From Ruegeria lacuscaerulensis (GTDB lineage Bacteria; Pseudomonadota; Alphaproteobacteria; Rhodobacterales; Rhodobacteraceae), in assembly GCF_013031245.1 (NCBI RefSeq), contig NZ_WPZL01000008.1, positions 103,066-167,065 of the forward strand: a DNA stretch of 64,000 nucleotides, written 5' to 3'. The notes under the pieces are model-generated. The model made no database searches. It saw nothing but the letters and a program-made list of their open reading frames with translations, and had not been told where the DNA came from. Position numbers and translations under genes: made by a program. Shown piece by piece: positions 1 to 10,686 of the stretch (positions within the stretch are counted from its first letter, which is position 1; each line of letters opens with the position of its first letter).

Positions 1-903
1 GGTCCCCGGGGATTTCGCCCGTTCGGCATCGACCGGAATAGACGTCTGCACCGGTGTCAGATCGCCCGTGGCTTCGAACCCTTGAGGCAATGTCCCCTGC
101 TTTAACGGGCCGACGAAAGGGTCAGCCAGGAACGGATCAAATCCCCAGAGCCTGTAGCTGCCATCAGACGGGACCACATCCAGAATAAACTCGCCCAAGG
201 CAATCAACCGATGCGCGTAATCCATATCGGACCGCTCGCCTTCCGACATCGCTGGCAGGGCCAACGGATGCATGTTTTGCGGATCGAAGTTCCAAACGCG
301 ATATTTCGATTGCGCCGAAATCCATTCCAGGACGTAATTGCCCATCGGCAGCAACTCGCTTCCGCCACCGATTAACGCAAAGGCATCTTGTGGTCCCATG
401 GCGTTGGGCAACGGGTCAGGCGGTTGTTTCTCGGGGCCCGGAGCCGGATCGAAATTCCACAGCATATATGTTCCGCGGGCTGCGGTTGGCATATAGGCCA
501 TGACATATCCTGTCATCGGCACAAGCTGCACGATATCGGTTTCCGTCGCATCCCAAGTATAGTGATCGTAGAACTGCCAAAATTTGGACTTGGGCCAACT
601 GCCCGTCTGCAAGGCCTTAACATTCAGCGGATCGGGTTGCGTGGGGTCAAAAACAAAAATCTCATAGCTCGCGGCCGGATTGCTCGCTTTCTGCAAGGGG
701 GCCAGATCGTAGGAAATCATGTAGCCGCCAATCGGGCAGAGCTTCTTGCCAGCGGGAAATTTTGAACCTGGCGCAATCATGACCTGCTCGAACAACTCGG
801 GAAGATCCGGGTGCATCCGCCAGATTCCGTAATCGTCGTTCTGGGTACTGCGGCTGATCAAATATGTGGATGCGGCATTTGTAAAAACGTTCTTCTCGGT
901 CAT
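1..903 (-). CDS. Unrecognised repeat protein, partial (3' end outside window)
   Basis: The frame opens at an ATG at 903 on the complementary strand and is still open at base 1, so at least 301 residues are present and the C-terminus is missing. I do not recognise the family. It starts MTEKNVF, with no signal peptide and no membrane segment, so a cytoplasmic protein is likely. The visible part is made of about four degenerate units of 60-80 residues. Each closes on a motif of the form Y-x-[LVI]-[WF]-x-F-D-P (YMLWNFDP, YRVWNFDP, YRLWGFDP) and each opens with a hydrophobic strand around P-x-G-x-Y. Short strands with Trp and Gly-rich turns suit a beta-repeat or propeller-like fold; that is inference only. 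No clear Shine-Dalgarno precedes the ATG, but no other in-frame start is close. Confidence 0.7.
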   Translation of the reverse strand, partial: MTEKNVFTNAASTYLISRSTQNDDYGIWRMHPDLPELFEQVMIAPGSKFPAGKKLCPIGGYMISYDLAPLQKASNPAASYEIFVFDPTQPDPLNVKALQTGSWPKSKFWQFYDHYTWDATETDIVQLVPMTGYVMAYMPTAARGTYMLWNFDPAPGPEKQPPDPLPNAMGPQDAFALIGGGSELLPMGNYVLEWISAQSKYRVWNFDPQNMHPLALPAMSEGERSDMDYAHRLIALGEFILDVVPSDGSYRLWGFDPFLADPFVGPLKQGTLPQGFEATGDLTPVQTSIPVDAERAKSPGT

Positions 904-1322
904 GGGTCTATCCAATCCATTGGCGTCGAAACGGTAAAAATAAGGGATATTCGAGAGTCTTTGTTCACCAATGTGCAACACTCTCCATTCAATACAAAGA
1001 AAAATCACAATGTGTGCATCATCGGACAGGTGCGAAATCGGCCCATTTGACCTTCCAATCGGCCCATAACAAGCGCTTGAAAGTTGTTTGACGCTGATGA
1101 TCGCGGGTTGCCAATCGGATTCGCTGTTGGCGCGCTGCCCGCGATGAACGGGTTTCGGTCGTATTTGTGAAAGGCACCGGGAAAACGTCCATGAACAATC
1201 CGGTTAACACAAATAACCTGATTCAGCAGATTTCGGTTGTGCTGGAAGGAGCCAGAACCGATGGAGCGCGCAATCAACGAAACGGCGCACCGACGTTGGC
1301 CGCGGTAGGAACGTCAGACCAT

Positions 1323-1390
1323 CCAGACCAGAGGTCATCTGATCGGGAATGAGAACATCGTATCCTGCGGGAGTTGCCGATCTGGTCTGG
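1323..1390. repeat. Widely spaced 10-base inverted repeat
   Basis: CCAGACCAGA at 1323-1332 and its exact reverse complement at 1381-1390 are separated by 48 bases. The repeat lies in a non-coding region upstream of the bkd operon and beside an IS6 transposase scrap. It could be a looped operator or a leftover of a mobile element; nothing else supports either reading. Confidence 0.3.
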
Positions 1391-1520
1391 TATGTCGGCA
1401 CTCATGACCGCTGTTTCTGGCCTTGCCGGCCGTTGTCGCGTTCCTCACTTGCGGTTGCCGGATGCAAGAGTTGAGCGCAGGTGGTTCCGACGCAAACACC
1501 CTCCATCAGGTACAAGGGTC

Positions 1521-1574
1521 ACGTCTTTTCCACCTGAGATCATAGTCCACGCGGTTTGGGTGTGCGTCCGGTTC
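1521..1574 (+). pseudogene. IS6-family transposase N-terminal scrap
   Basis: In the frame containing base 1524 the translation reads SFPPEIIVHAVWVCVRF. This matches the conserved start of IS6-family DDE transposases (RHFPPEII-HAVWLYLRF type). The similarity stops after about 18 residues and no DDE catalytic core, start region or terminal repeat pair is recognisable. It is therefore a remnant of an old insertion. A second IS6 piece lies near the other end of the window, at 62224-62406. Confidence 0.55.
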
Positions 1575-1667
1575 AAGACGACTCATGGGGCATGATCTGA
1601 CCCTATCGACGAAATTTTATTGTACTTTAAACTATTGCGCGAACCCCTTGGCTGGGCGTAACCATAA

Positions 1668-3008
<1,341 letters not shown>

Positions 3009-3010
3009 TT

Positions 3011-4024
3011 ATGGCGCGGATGACCATGATCGAAGCTGTGCGAGAAGCTCATGACGTGGCCATGGAAGCCGATGAGCGTGTCGTCGTTTTTGGCGAGGAT
3101 GTCGGCTATTTTGGCGGTGTGTTCCGCTGCACGGCCGGTCTGCAGGCCAAATATGGGTCCTCCCGCTGCTTTGACGCGCCGATCAACGAGGCCGGGATCG
3201 TCGGCTCTGCCATTGGCATGGCGGCCTACGGGCTGAAACCTGTGATCGAGATTCAGTTCGCCGACTACGTGTATCCGGCATTTGACCAGATCGTTTCCGA
3301 GGCGGCGCGGCTGCGTCACCGGTCGAACGGCGATTTCACCTGCCCCATCGTGATCCGCATGCCAACAGGCGGCGGTATTTTCGGCGGCCAGACGCATAGT
3401 CAAAGCCCTGAGGGGCTGTTTACCCATGTATCCGGGCTGAAAGTGGCGATGCCATCCAATCCGCGCGATGCAAAAGGCCTGCTGCTTGCGGCCATCGCCG
3501 ACCCTGACCCAGTGATATTTCTCGAACCCAAGCGGCTCTATAACGGGCCCTTCGACGGGCACCATGATAAGCCGCTGGTCAGCTGGAAGGACCACCCGTT
3601 GGGGGATGTGCCCGACGGCGATGAGGTCGTGTCGCTTGGCAAGGCCGCAATCCGTCGCGAAGGTTCGGATGTCACGGTTCTGGCCTATGGCACCATGGTC
3701 TATGTTGCGCAGGCAGCCGCTGAGGAGTCCGGCGTTGACGCCGAAGTAATAGACCTACGCACGCTGATCCCGCTGGATCTGGATGCCATCACCGGGTCGG
3801 TCAGGAAAACCGGCCGCTGCGTGATCGTGCACGAGGCGACGCGCACCTCGGGTTTCGGGGCCGAGTTGATGTCGCTGGTGCAGGAGAGCTGTTTTTACCA
3901 CCTCGAAGCTCCCATGATCCGCGTAACGGGTTGGGATACTCCTTACCCGCACGCGCAGGAATGGGAGTATTTCCCGGGACCCACGCGCGTCGCCGAAGCG
4001 CTGAAAAAAGTCATGGAGGATTGA
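3011..4024 (+). CDS. bkdA2: Branched-chain 2-oxoacid dehydrogenase E1 beta subunit
   Basis: E1 beta subunit, the transketolase-like half that completes the alpha2beta2 E1 heterotetramer. At 337 residues it has the usual length. The N-terminal half carries the pyrimidine-binding module, including the VFGEDVGYFGG stretch near residue 30 and FADYVYPAFDQIVSEAARLR near residue 90. The C-terminal half carries the transketolase C domain, with VIDLRTLIPLD and the terminal WEYFPGPTRVAEAL. It starts two bases after the bkdA1 stop and ends three bases before bkdB, so the subunits are made from one transcript and probably by coupled translation. Confidence 0.95.
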   Translation: MARMTMIEAVREAHDVAMEADERVVVFGEDVGYFGGVFRCTAGLQAKYGSSRCFDAPINEAGIVGSAIGMAAYGLKPVIEIQFADYVYPAFDQIVSEAARLRHRSNGDFTCPIVIRMPTGGGIFGGQTHSQSPEGLFTHVSGLKVAMPSNPRDAKGLLLAAIADPDPVIFLEPKRLYNGPFDGHHDKPLVSWKDHPLGDVPDGDEVVSLGKAAIRREGSDVTVLAYGTMVYVAQAAAEESGVDAEVIDLRTLIPLDLDAITGSVRKTGRCVIVHEATRTSGFGAELMSLVQESCFYHLEAPMIRVTGWDTPYPHAQEWEYFPGPTRVAEALKKVMED

Positions 4025-4027
4025 TCC

Positions 4028-5272
4028 ATGGGCGTATTTGCAATCCGACTGCCTGATGTTGGCGAGGGTATCGCGCAGGCCGAATTAACGGAGTGGCATG
4101 TCAAACCGGGCGACATTGTCCGGGAAGACGATGTGCTTGCCGATGTCATGACCGATAAGGCCACGGTCGAGGTTCCGTCCTCGGCCTCTGGCAAGGTGCT
4201 GGAATTGGGCGGGGACGTTGGAGATATGATCCCAATCGGTGCAGTCCTTATTCGGATCGAGGTCGAAGGCGAAGGCAACGAAAAAGAACGTCCCGAAGCG
4301 CAAAAAGCCGCGGAGCCGGTCGAGGTCACGGAAAGTGCCCCCGAAACGGTGGATGTATCATCCACGCAACCGCCCCCTGCCCAGGTGCAACGCACAAATG
4401 GCACCAAACCTCTGGCGTCGCCATCCGTGCGCGCACGCGCTCGGGAAGAGGGCGTCGACTTGCGGCAAGTGCCGGGTTCCGGTCCGGCAGGGCGGATCAG
4501 CCACGCCGATCTCGACGCCTGGATTGCCTCGGGCGATATCCGGCAAGGCGCCGTGACGCGGGGCCGGAATACCGGCGTGGAAGAGGTACGTGTGGTTGGC
4601 ATGCGCCGCAAGATCGCCGAGAAGATGGCGGTTTCGAACCGGCAGATCCCGCATATCACCATTGTCGAAGAGGTAGAGATGGCGGCGCTTGAGGACCTGC
4701 GTGCGGCATTGAACGCCAAGTACAAGGGCGAACGCCCCAAGCTGACCCTTCTACCTTTTCTGATGCGCGCTATCGTTGAGGCGGTGCGCGAACAGCCCGA
4801 GTTGAACGGACGTTTCGATGACGAGACCGGGGTGATCCACCGCCATGGCGGTGTGCATATCGGGATTGCCACGCAAACGCCGCATGGCCTGAATGTACCC
4901 GTAGTGCATCACGCCGAGGCAGGCAGCTTGTGGGACAATGCCGCCGAAATTACACGCCTGTCAGAGGCCGCGCGTGACGGCTCGATAAAACGCGAGGACC
5001 TCAGCGGGGGGACGATCACCATCACCTCGCTCGGACCGCTCGGGGCTATCGCAACCACGCCCATAATCAACCATCCCGAACTGGCCATTGTCGGGATCAA
5101 CAAAATGCAGGTTCGGCCGGTCTGGGACGGACAGCAGTTTCAACCGCGGACGATGATGAACATCTCCTGCTCGTTCGATCACCGGGTGATCGACGGTTGG
5201 GATGCTGCGGTCTTTGTGCAGAAGCTGAAATCCTTGCTGGAAAATCCTGCCATGCTGTTTGTCGAGGGCTAA
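4028..5272 (+). CDS. bkdB: Dihydrolipoyl acyltransferase E2 of the branched-chain complex
   Basis: E2 core of the complex, which transfers the acyl group from lipoamide to coenzyme A. Domains in order: one lipoyl domain (residues 3-78, lipoylated lysine K44 in VMTDKATVEV), an Ala/Pro/Glu-rich linker, a peripheral-subunit-binding domain at about 129-165, a second linker, and the catalytic acyltransferase domain from about 190. The active site SFDHRVIDG carries H385 and D389. A single lipoyl domain and 414 residues are typical for BkdB. The gene sits between E1 beta and E3; its stop is immediately followed by the ATG of lpd with no spacer. Confidence 0.95.
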   Translation: MGVFAIRLPDVGEGIAQAELTEWHVKPGDIVREDDVLADVMTDKATVEVPSSASGKVLELGGDVGDMIPIGAVLIRIEVEGEGNEKERPEAQKAAEPVEVTESAPETVDVSSTQPPPAQVQRTNGTKPLASPSVRARAREEGVDLRQVPGSGPAGRISHADLDAWIASGDIRQGAVTRGRNTGVEEVRVVGMRRKIAEKMAVSNRQIPHITIVEEVEMAALEDLRAALNAKYKGERPKLTLLPFLMRAIVEAVREQPELNGRFDDETGVIHRHGGVHIGIATQTPHGLNVPVVHHAEAGSLWDNAAEITRLSEAARDGSIKREDLSGGTITITSLGPLGAIATTPIINHPELAIVGINKMQVRPVWDGQQFQPRTMMNISCSFDHRVIDGWDAAVFVQKLKSLLENPAMLFVEG

Positions 5273-6631
5273 ATGTCAGATATCGAATGCAAACTTCTGA
5301 TTATCGGAGCTGGTCCCGGCGGTTATGTCTGCGCCATCCGGGCCGGGCAGCTGGGCATTGACACCGTGATCGTAGACGAAGGCGAACCCGGCGGCACCTG
5401 CTTGAACGTAGGATGTATCCCGTCCAAGGCGCTGATCCACGCAGCTGACGAATTTTACAAGATCACCCATGCATCCCAAAGGCCCTTGGGCATTTCGGTG
5501 CCGCAGCCAAAGATTGATCTGGCTAAAACGGTTGCCTGGAAGGACAGCATCGTCAAGCGGCTGAACACTGGCGTATCTGGGTTGATGAAGAAGGCGGGGG
5601 CCAGATTCGTCAGTGGCAGTGCACGATTTGTCGATGGCAAAACGGTCTTGGTACGAAAGGGTGATGAAGAACATTCGATCAGTGCCGAGTTTATCGTGAT
5701 CGCATCTGGCTCTGCCCCTGTCGAACTGCCGATTTTGCCATTCGGTGGACCGATCTTGTCCTCAACCGAGGCTCTCGCCCTGACCGAGGTGCCGGATAGC
5801 CTTGCCGTTGTTGGTGGGGGTTACATCGGGCTAGAACTGGGCACAGTATTCGCCAAACTAGGCACCGAAGTCACGGTGGTCGAAGCCGAAGATCACATCC
5901 TACCACTCTACGATACCGGCTTGACCCGCCCTGTGGCCGAACGGCTGGACGAATTGGGAGTGACTGTCATGACAGGCGCAAGGGCACTGGGTTTCGAAGA
6001 CGGCACCTTGCAGACAGATCAAGGCGAGGTAGCGGCCGACAAAGTTCTGGTAACGGTCGGTCGTCGCCCGCGCACCGTTGGCATCGGCATCGAAGAACTG
6101 GCGCTGACGCAGGATGGACCTTTCGTCAAGATTGATCGATATTGCCAAACCTCGATGCGCGGCATCTATGCCATCGGCGATGTCACAGGCGAGCCAATGC
6201 TGGCCCACCGTGCCATGGCGCAGGGGGAGATGGTGGCCGAACTCGTTGCGGGTCATTCGGTCGAATGGGACAAACGCGCGATACCTGCGGTCTGCTTTAC
6301 CGATCCCGAAGTGGTGACCTGCGGTGCATTACCGGACGAGGTTGAAGGCACCAAAACCACCCTGTTCCCCTTTCAGGCCAATGGCCGTGCCATGACCACC
6401 GAACGCGAAGACGGGCTCTTCCGGGTGGTCTGGCGTGAAAGCGATCATGCTGTGGTTGGGATTCAGGCAGTTGGCGAAGGCATCTCTGAGTTATCGGCGG
6501 CCTTTTCCCTGGCAATCGAAATGGGTGCTTGTCTGGAAGATATCAGCGCCACGGTTCACGCGCACCCGACCCGATCGGAAAGCCTGCAAGAGGCATGTTT
6601 GCGCGCCCTGGGCCACGCCCTGCATATCTGA
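5273..6631 (+). CDS. lpdV: Dihydrolipoyl dehydrogenase E3 of the branched-chain complex
   Basis: FAD-dependent E3 that reoxidises dihydrolipoamide and makes NADH. It has the FAD-binding GAGPGGYVCA motif near residue 12, the redox-active disulfide C43/C48 in GGTCLNVGCIPSK, a second Rossmann motif for NAD (VVGGGYIGLELG) and the C-terminal catalytic pair H431/E436 in HPTRSE. Length (452) is normal. The ATG directly abuts the bkdB stop, so it is a dedicated E3 (LpdV type) rather than the housekeeping copy expected with the 2-oxoglutarate or pyruvate complexes. Confidence 0.94.
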   Translation: MSDIECKLLIIGAGPGGYVCAIRAGQLGIDTVIVDEGEPGGTCLNVGCIPSKALIHAADEFYKITHASQRPLGISVPQPKIDLAKTVAWKDSIVKRLNTGVSGLMKKAGARFVSGSARFVDGKTVLVRKGDEEHSISAEFIVIASGSAPVELPILPFGGPILSSTEALALTEVPDSLAVVGGGYIGLELGTVFAKLGTEVTVVEAEDHILPLYDTGLTRPVAERLDELGVTVMTGARALGFEDGTLQTDQGEVAADKVLVTVGRRPRTVGIGIEELALTQDGPFVKIDRYCQTSMRGIYAIGDVTGEPMLAHRAMAQGEMVAELVAGHSVEWDKRAIPAVCFTDPEVVTCGALPDEVEGTKTTLFPFQANGRAMTTEREDGLFRVVWRESDHAVVGIQAVGEGISELSAAFSLAIEMGACLEDISATVHAHPTRSESLQEACLRALGHALHI

Positions 6632-6811
6632 CCAGCCACTCGCTGCAGCCTGTTTAATTTCCCACCCAAAACCATCTCCACTGGCACCGGATCGCACCTG
6701 CACCGGGCGGCACACTATTGGCATTGAATGGCGGCGACAATCGAGGGGGTTGCCGGTCGCAAATTTGAGCACAGAGCGGATCGTGCTACCATGTGTTGTA
6801 GGGAAGCAAAC

Positions 6812-8224
6812 ATGGAGATTGCAAAGCAACGGCTAAAACTCCTCTGCCTGATCATCCTGACCTTCCTGTCGGCTGACCGGTTGAACGGCCAGGTTGATAT
6901 GGCAGACGCAACCGATAACCGGGTGCTGCACACGGTGATCGAAGGGCCAATTGGCCCGGCCACCGTGCATCACATCGCGCGCGTGCTTGAACTTTCAAGG
7001 AGCCAGAATACCTCGGCGGTCGTATTGGAACTCAATACGCCCGGAGGGTTGGCGGACGCCATGCGGGAAATCATCTCCGAGATTCTGCTGTCACCGGTTC
7101 CGGTGATTACCTATGTCGCGCCACCCGGCGCCCATGCAGCCAGCGCCGGCACCTATATCCTGTATGCCAGCCATGTCGCCGCGATGGCACCGGGAACGAA
7201 CCTCGGTGCAGCCACTCCGGTTGCGATTGGCGGTATGCCCGGTGGTTTGCCCGGGCAACCGCCGGAAGAGACGGGCGAAAAGGATAAGGAAACCGAAGAG
7301 GGCAAGGCTGACGATCCGTTGGCACCAAAAGATGCTATGTCAGCCAAGGCCACCAATGACGCAGCGGCCCTGATCCGCAGCCTGGCCGAGTTACACGGCC
7401 GCAACGCGGATTGGGCGGAAAGCGCGGTGCGGCAGGCCGAGAGTTTATCCGCGGAACAGGCGCTGAAGCTGAATGTCATCGACCTGATGGCCCCAAACCT
7501 CAACGCATTATTGCGGGACGCAGACGGCCGCAGCGTGGTGATAGGGGAATCCCGGCAACCGCTGACCCTTTCCGGCCTGCCCGTGGAACGGATCGAGATG
7601 GAGGCGATTACCCGGATCCTCAGCATTCTGTCGAACCCGAACGTGGCGTTGGTGCTGATGATGCTTGGCGTTTACGGCCTGATATTCGAGTTCTGGAACC
7701 CCGGTGCAATTGTTCCCGGAGTGGTCGGGGCAATTTGTCTTACGTTGGGGCTTTATGCACTTAATCAGTTGCCGCTGGACTATGCGGGGCTGGCACTGAT
7801 TGGGCTTGGTATTGCGTTTATGGTGGCCGAAGCCTTTTCACCAAGCTTTGGGGTGCTTGGGCTTGGCGGAATTGTCGCCTTTTCTCTTGGGGCTGCGATG
7901 CTAGTTGACACGGATGTCGAAGCCTACCGCGTCTCATGGTGGTTGATCGGGGTAATGGCATTGCTCAGCGCATCGATCCTGGCGGTGCTGCTGGGCTACA
8001 CAATCCACACTTATCGGCGAACGCCGGTGTCGGGTTCAGACCGGATGATGGGCGCGCAGGCCCGCGTGATGGATTGGTCCGGCGGTGCCGGGTTCGTCTG
8101 GGTCGAAGGGGAACGATGGCAGGCCCACGGAACAACTGGGCTGCAGCCGGGACAAGAAGTGCGGGTTTTGGAGATCGAAGGCCTCACGCTGCGTGTCGGG
8201 CCGACAACCACGGAGAAATCATAG
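6812..8224 (+). CDS. nfeD: NfeD family membrane serine protease (ClpP-class)
   Basis: Long-form NfeD protein. Such proteins combine a periplasmic ClpP-like serine protease domain, several membrane helices and a C-terminal OB-fold domain, and act with a stomatin-like partner in membrane protein quality control. From the ATG at 6812 it has 470 residues: a signal/anchor at 7-27, the protease domain at about 38-245 with catalytic S111 (HAASAGTY) and K179 (AKATND), an acidic Lys/Glu-rich insert at about 151-172, four helices between about 280 and 410, and the soluble NfeD domain at the end. I chose 6812 because it has GGGA seven bases upstream and gives a signal sequence; a frame open from 6728 lacks both. 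The slipin gene follows 17 bases later. Confidence 0.9.
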   Translation: MEIAKQRLKLLCLIILTFLSADRLNGQVDMADATDNRVLHTVIEGPIGPATVHHIARVLELSRSQNTSAVVLELNTPGGLADAMREIISEILLSPVPVITYVAPPGAHAASAGTYILYASHVAAMAPGTNLGAATPVAIGGMPGGLPGQPPEETGEKDKETEEGKADDPLAPKDAMSAKATNDAAALIRSLAELHGRNADWAESAVRQAESLSAEQALKLNVIDLMAPNLNALLRDADGRSVVIGESRQPLTLSGLPVERIEMEAITRILSILSNPNVALVLMMLGVYGLIFEFWNPGAIVPGVVGAICLTLGLYALNQLPLDYAGLALIGLGIAFMVAEAFSPSFGVLGLGGIVAFSLGAAMLVDTDVEAYRVSWWLIGVMALLSASILAVLLGYTIHTYRRTPVSGSDRMMGAQARVMDWSGGAGFVWVEGERWQAHGTTGLQPGQEVRVLEIEGLTLRVGPTTTEKS

Positions 8225-8241
8225 ACTGGCGGAGGAAAACA

Positions 8242-9009
8242 ATGATGGAAGCATTCCCGTTTGAATGGATCGCCTATCTCATCGTGATGGCGCTGGTGTT
8301 CCTGTTTCTGCAAGCCGCGATCTACATCTTTCGGGAATATGAGCGGGGCGTGTTGTTCACACTCGGGCGGTTCACACGGGTCTCGGGGCCGGGGTTTGTC
8401 CTGATCATTCCGGTGGTACAGCAGCTTGTGCGCACTGATCTGCGCATGTTTGTCGAAGATGTGCCCAGCCAGGACGTGATCAGCCGCGATAATGTGTCGG
8501 TCAAAGTTAATGCGGTGATCTATTTCCGTATCGTGGATGCGCAACGTGCTATCATCAACGTGGCGGATTTTCGGGCGGCCGTCAGCCAGTTGGCGCAGAC
8601 CACCCTGCGTTCAGTGCTGGGCAAGCACGAACTGGACGAGATGCTGGCCGAGCGTGACAAGCTCAACGCCGATATTCAGGAGATACTGGATCGTCAAACA
8701 GATGCCTGGGGCATCAAGGTTGCGAATGTCGAGATCAAGCATGTGGATATTGACGAAAGCATGGTTCGCGCCATTGCCAAACAAGCCGAAGCTGAACGCC
8801 TGCGCCGGGCACGGGTCATCAATGCTCAGGGCGAGTTTCAGGCGGCATCGAAATTGGTGGAGGCAGGCAAGCTGCTGGCGACCCAGCCAAATTCAATGCA
8901 GCTGCGTTATTTCAACGCCCTCAATGACATCGCTGCCGACGGCACAACGACAATTGTTTTTCCATTGCCCGTCGATCTTCTTCCAAAACTTCAGAAGAAA
9001 GACGAGTAA
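8242..9009 (+). CDS. Slipin (stomatin/prohibitin, SPFH-domain) family protein
   Basis: Slipin of 255 residues: one N-terminal membrane helix (about residues 8-30), the SPFH/Band-7 domain (about 32-190, starting REYERGVLFTLGRF) and a C-terminal helical region rich in Ala, Glu and Arg that forms oligomers. Slipins are the usual partners and substrates of NfeD-type proteases, and the two genes are adjacent here. The ATG at 8242 has a GGAGG ribosome site ending six bases upstream. A longer in-frame opening from 7936 overlaps nfeD and has no ribosome site. It converges with the ehu operon across 189 bases. Confidence 0.92.
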   Translation: MMEAFPFEWIAYLIVMALVFLFLQAAIYIFREYERGVLFTLGRFTRVSGPGFVLIIPVVQQLVRTDLRMFVEDVPSQDVISRDNVSVKVNAVIYFRIVDAQRAIINVADFRAAVSQLAQTTLRSVLGKHELDEMLAERDKLNADIQEILDRQTDAWGIKVANVEIKHVDIDESMVRAIAKQAEAERLRRARVINAQGEFQAASKLVEAGKLLATQPNSMQLRYFNALNDIAADGTTTIVFPLPVDLLPKLQKKDE

Positions 9010-9198
9010 ATCGAGTATCCCGCAACTGGTTCTGCACTTTGGGCTTTGTTGCAGACTTTGAGCCGGTACTCTCCAATATGTAGAGTTCGAGTTTCAGTCC
9101 GCGCCAGTGTCACTTTTCAACAGCCACTCAAGGTTGAGAAAAGCCAAGATTGCAATCCGTCACCCACATCGGATTCCAACCTTGACCACGAGCCTACC

Positions 9199-10017
9199 TC
9201 AATTTGATTCAAGTACTGCGTTCAGGAATTGCTGCGTCCGCTCCCGCTGGGGGTTTTCAAACAGGTCCGACGGCGCGGCCTGTTCTTCGATTGCGCCGTT
9301 GAAGAAAAAGCAGACGCGATCCGAGATGTCCTTGGCAAAACCCATCTGGTGCGTCACCATTAGCATCGTCAGGTTATGTGCATCCACCAGTTTGCGGATC
9401 ACGTTCGTCACTTCACCGATCACCTCAGGATCCAGTGCAGACGTCACCTCGTCAAACAACATGACCTTGGGGCGCATGGCCAGCGCGCGCGCGATTGCGA
9501 CACGTTGCTGCTGACCACCAGACAGGCGCGACGGGTGCTGATCGCGCTTGTCCGCCATGCCAACCATCTGGAGCAGCTCCATCGACCGCTCCTCGGCCTC
9601 TTTCCTTGGCAGGCCTAGCACCTGTACCGGACCTTCCATGCAGTTCTGCAACGCAGTCATATGCGGGAACAAATTGAAATGCTGAAAACACATGCCGATC
9701 TTGCTGCGGATACGCCGGATATGCGCCGGGTTCGCGGGCACCAGAACGCCACCTTTTTCCATATGTGTCAGCGGTTCCCCATCCACATAGATGACACCTC
9801 CATTGATGGTTTCCAGCGTCATCAACATCCGAAGAACAGTCGTCTTACCTGACCCTGACGGGCCAATGATTGTCACCATCTCACCCGCGTCGACATCCAG
9901 GTTCAGATCGTCGAGCACGGTCAGCGCGCCATAGCTTTTGCGCACATTCTGAAAGCGGACCATCGGGATGTTATCCCCCTCCAGACGCAAGGGGTATTGG
10001 CTCATATCTTCGGTCAT
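9199..10017 (-). CDS. ehuA: Amino-acid/ectoine-type ABC transporter ATP-binding protein
   Basis: ATPase of a polar amino acid/ectoine-type (PAAT, EhuA-like) importer. It has Walker A GPSGSGKTT, the Q-loop in CFQHFNLFPH, the signature LSGGQQQRVAIARAL, Walker B VMLFDE and the switch histidine in MVTHQMGFA. Length (272) includes a short N-terminal extension. It is the last gene of a four-gene minus-strand operon in which ATPase, two permeases and binding protein are all present. Its ATG directly follows the ehuD stop. The Ehu assignment rests on operon order and general likeness; the transported zwitterion or amino acid cannot be read from the sequence. Confidence 0.85.
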   Translation of the reverse strand: MTEDMSQYPLRLEGDNIPMVRFQNVRKSYGALTVLDDLNLDVDAGEMVTIIGPSGSGKTTVLRMLMTLETINGGVIYVDGEPLTHMEKGGVLVPANPAHIRRIRSKIGMCFQHFNLFPHMTALQNCMEGPVQVLGLPRKEAEERSMELLQMVGMADKRDQHPSRLSGGQQQRVAIARALAMRPKVMLFDEVTSALDPEVIGEVTNVIRKLVDAHNLTMLMVTHQMGFAKDISDRVCFFFNGAIEEQAAPSDLFENPQRERTQQFLNAVLESN

Positions 10018-10683
10018 TTACTTCATTCCCATCTTACGACGCACCCATTTTTCGAATTGGGTGATCAGAAACGCGGTTGGCAACGAGATCGCTAGAAAGA
10101 TCACGCCGACCATGGTGTAGGGCTCAAGATACCGATAGTTCAGAGCACCAACTGCGTTGGCAGTGTGCATTAATTCAGCCACGCCGATCACGGACAGCAT
10201 CGGTGTGTCCTTGAAAATTCCCACAAGGTAATTGCCCATTCCGGAAATCGCCGGAGGCAGAGCCTGCGGGATGATAATGCGGCGATACGTTTGGGTGACC
10301 GGCATATTGATTGCTTTTGCCGCCTCCCACTGGCCTTTCGGTACGCTTTCGATGCCACCGCGATACACTTCGGACAGGTAGGCGGCATAATGCACACCGA
10401 TCGCTATCAACCCGGAAGTCCAGGGCGACAGGTTAATTCCGAACTGCGGCCCGACATAGAAAACGAAGAACACCTGTAGCAGCAGCGGTGTCGAGCGAAT
10501 GAACTCGACGACCTCGCGCACACACATTGTAACGATGCGGTACGGCGTGCGTTGTGCCAAAACAAGGACCAACCCCAGCACAACGGCAATTGCATAGCCC
10601 CCACCCGCAGCCATCAGAGTTTTCCCAGTGGCATCAATAAAGCGGGGCAGTATTTCCCATGTCCAGTCCCAACGCCATTCCAT
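10018..10683 (-). CDS. ehuD: ABC transporter permease, EhuD-like
   Basis: Inner-membrane permease of the PAAT (HisM/GlnP) family, about 221 residues with five predicted helices. The ATPase-docking EAA loop is visible as GQWEAAKAINMPVTQTYRRI. I chose the ATG at 10683, which has GGGAGG nine bases upstream; a TTG one codon earlier is also open. The gene lies directly downstream of ehuC and its stop is adjacent to the ehuA start. Together with EhuC it forms the heterodimeric channel. Confidence 0.85.
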   Translation of the reverse strand: MEWRWDWTWEILPRFIDATGKTLMAAGGGYAIAVVLGLVLVLAQRTPYRIVTMCVREVVEFIRSTPLLLQVFFVFYVGPQFGINLSPWTSGLIAIGVHYAAYLSEVYRGGIESVPKGQWEAAKAINMPVTQTYRRIIIPQALPPAISGMGNYLVGIFKDTPMLSVIGVAELMHTANAVGALNYRYLEPYTMVGVIFLAISLPTAFLITQFEKWVRRKMGMK

Positions 10684-10686
10684 CAA

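Noticed and set aside
1204..1352. Overlapping short open frames in the gap upstream of bkdA1.
   Set aside because: No ribosome sites, no family resemblance and low-complexity composition typical of chance frames in GC-rich DNA.
9041..9060. GGGCTTTGTTGCAGACTTTG resembles the terminal repeat of IS6-family elements.
   Set aside because: No partner end or transposase piece lies near it, and 20 bases in a convergent intergenic gap are too little to call an element.
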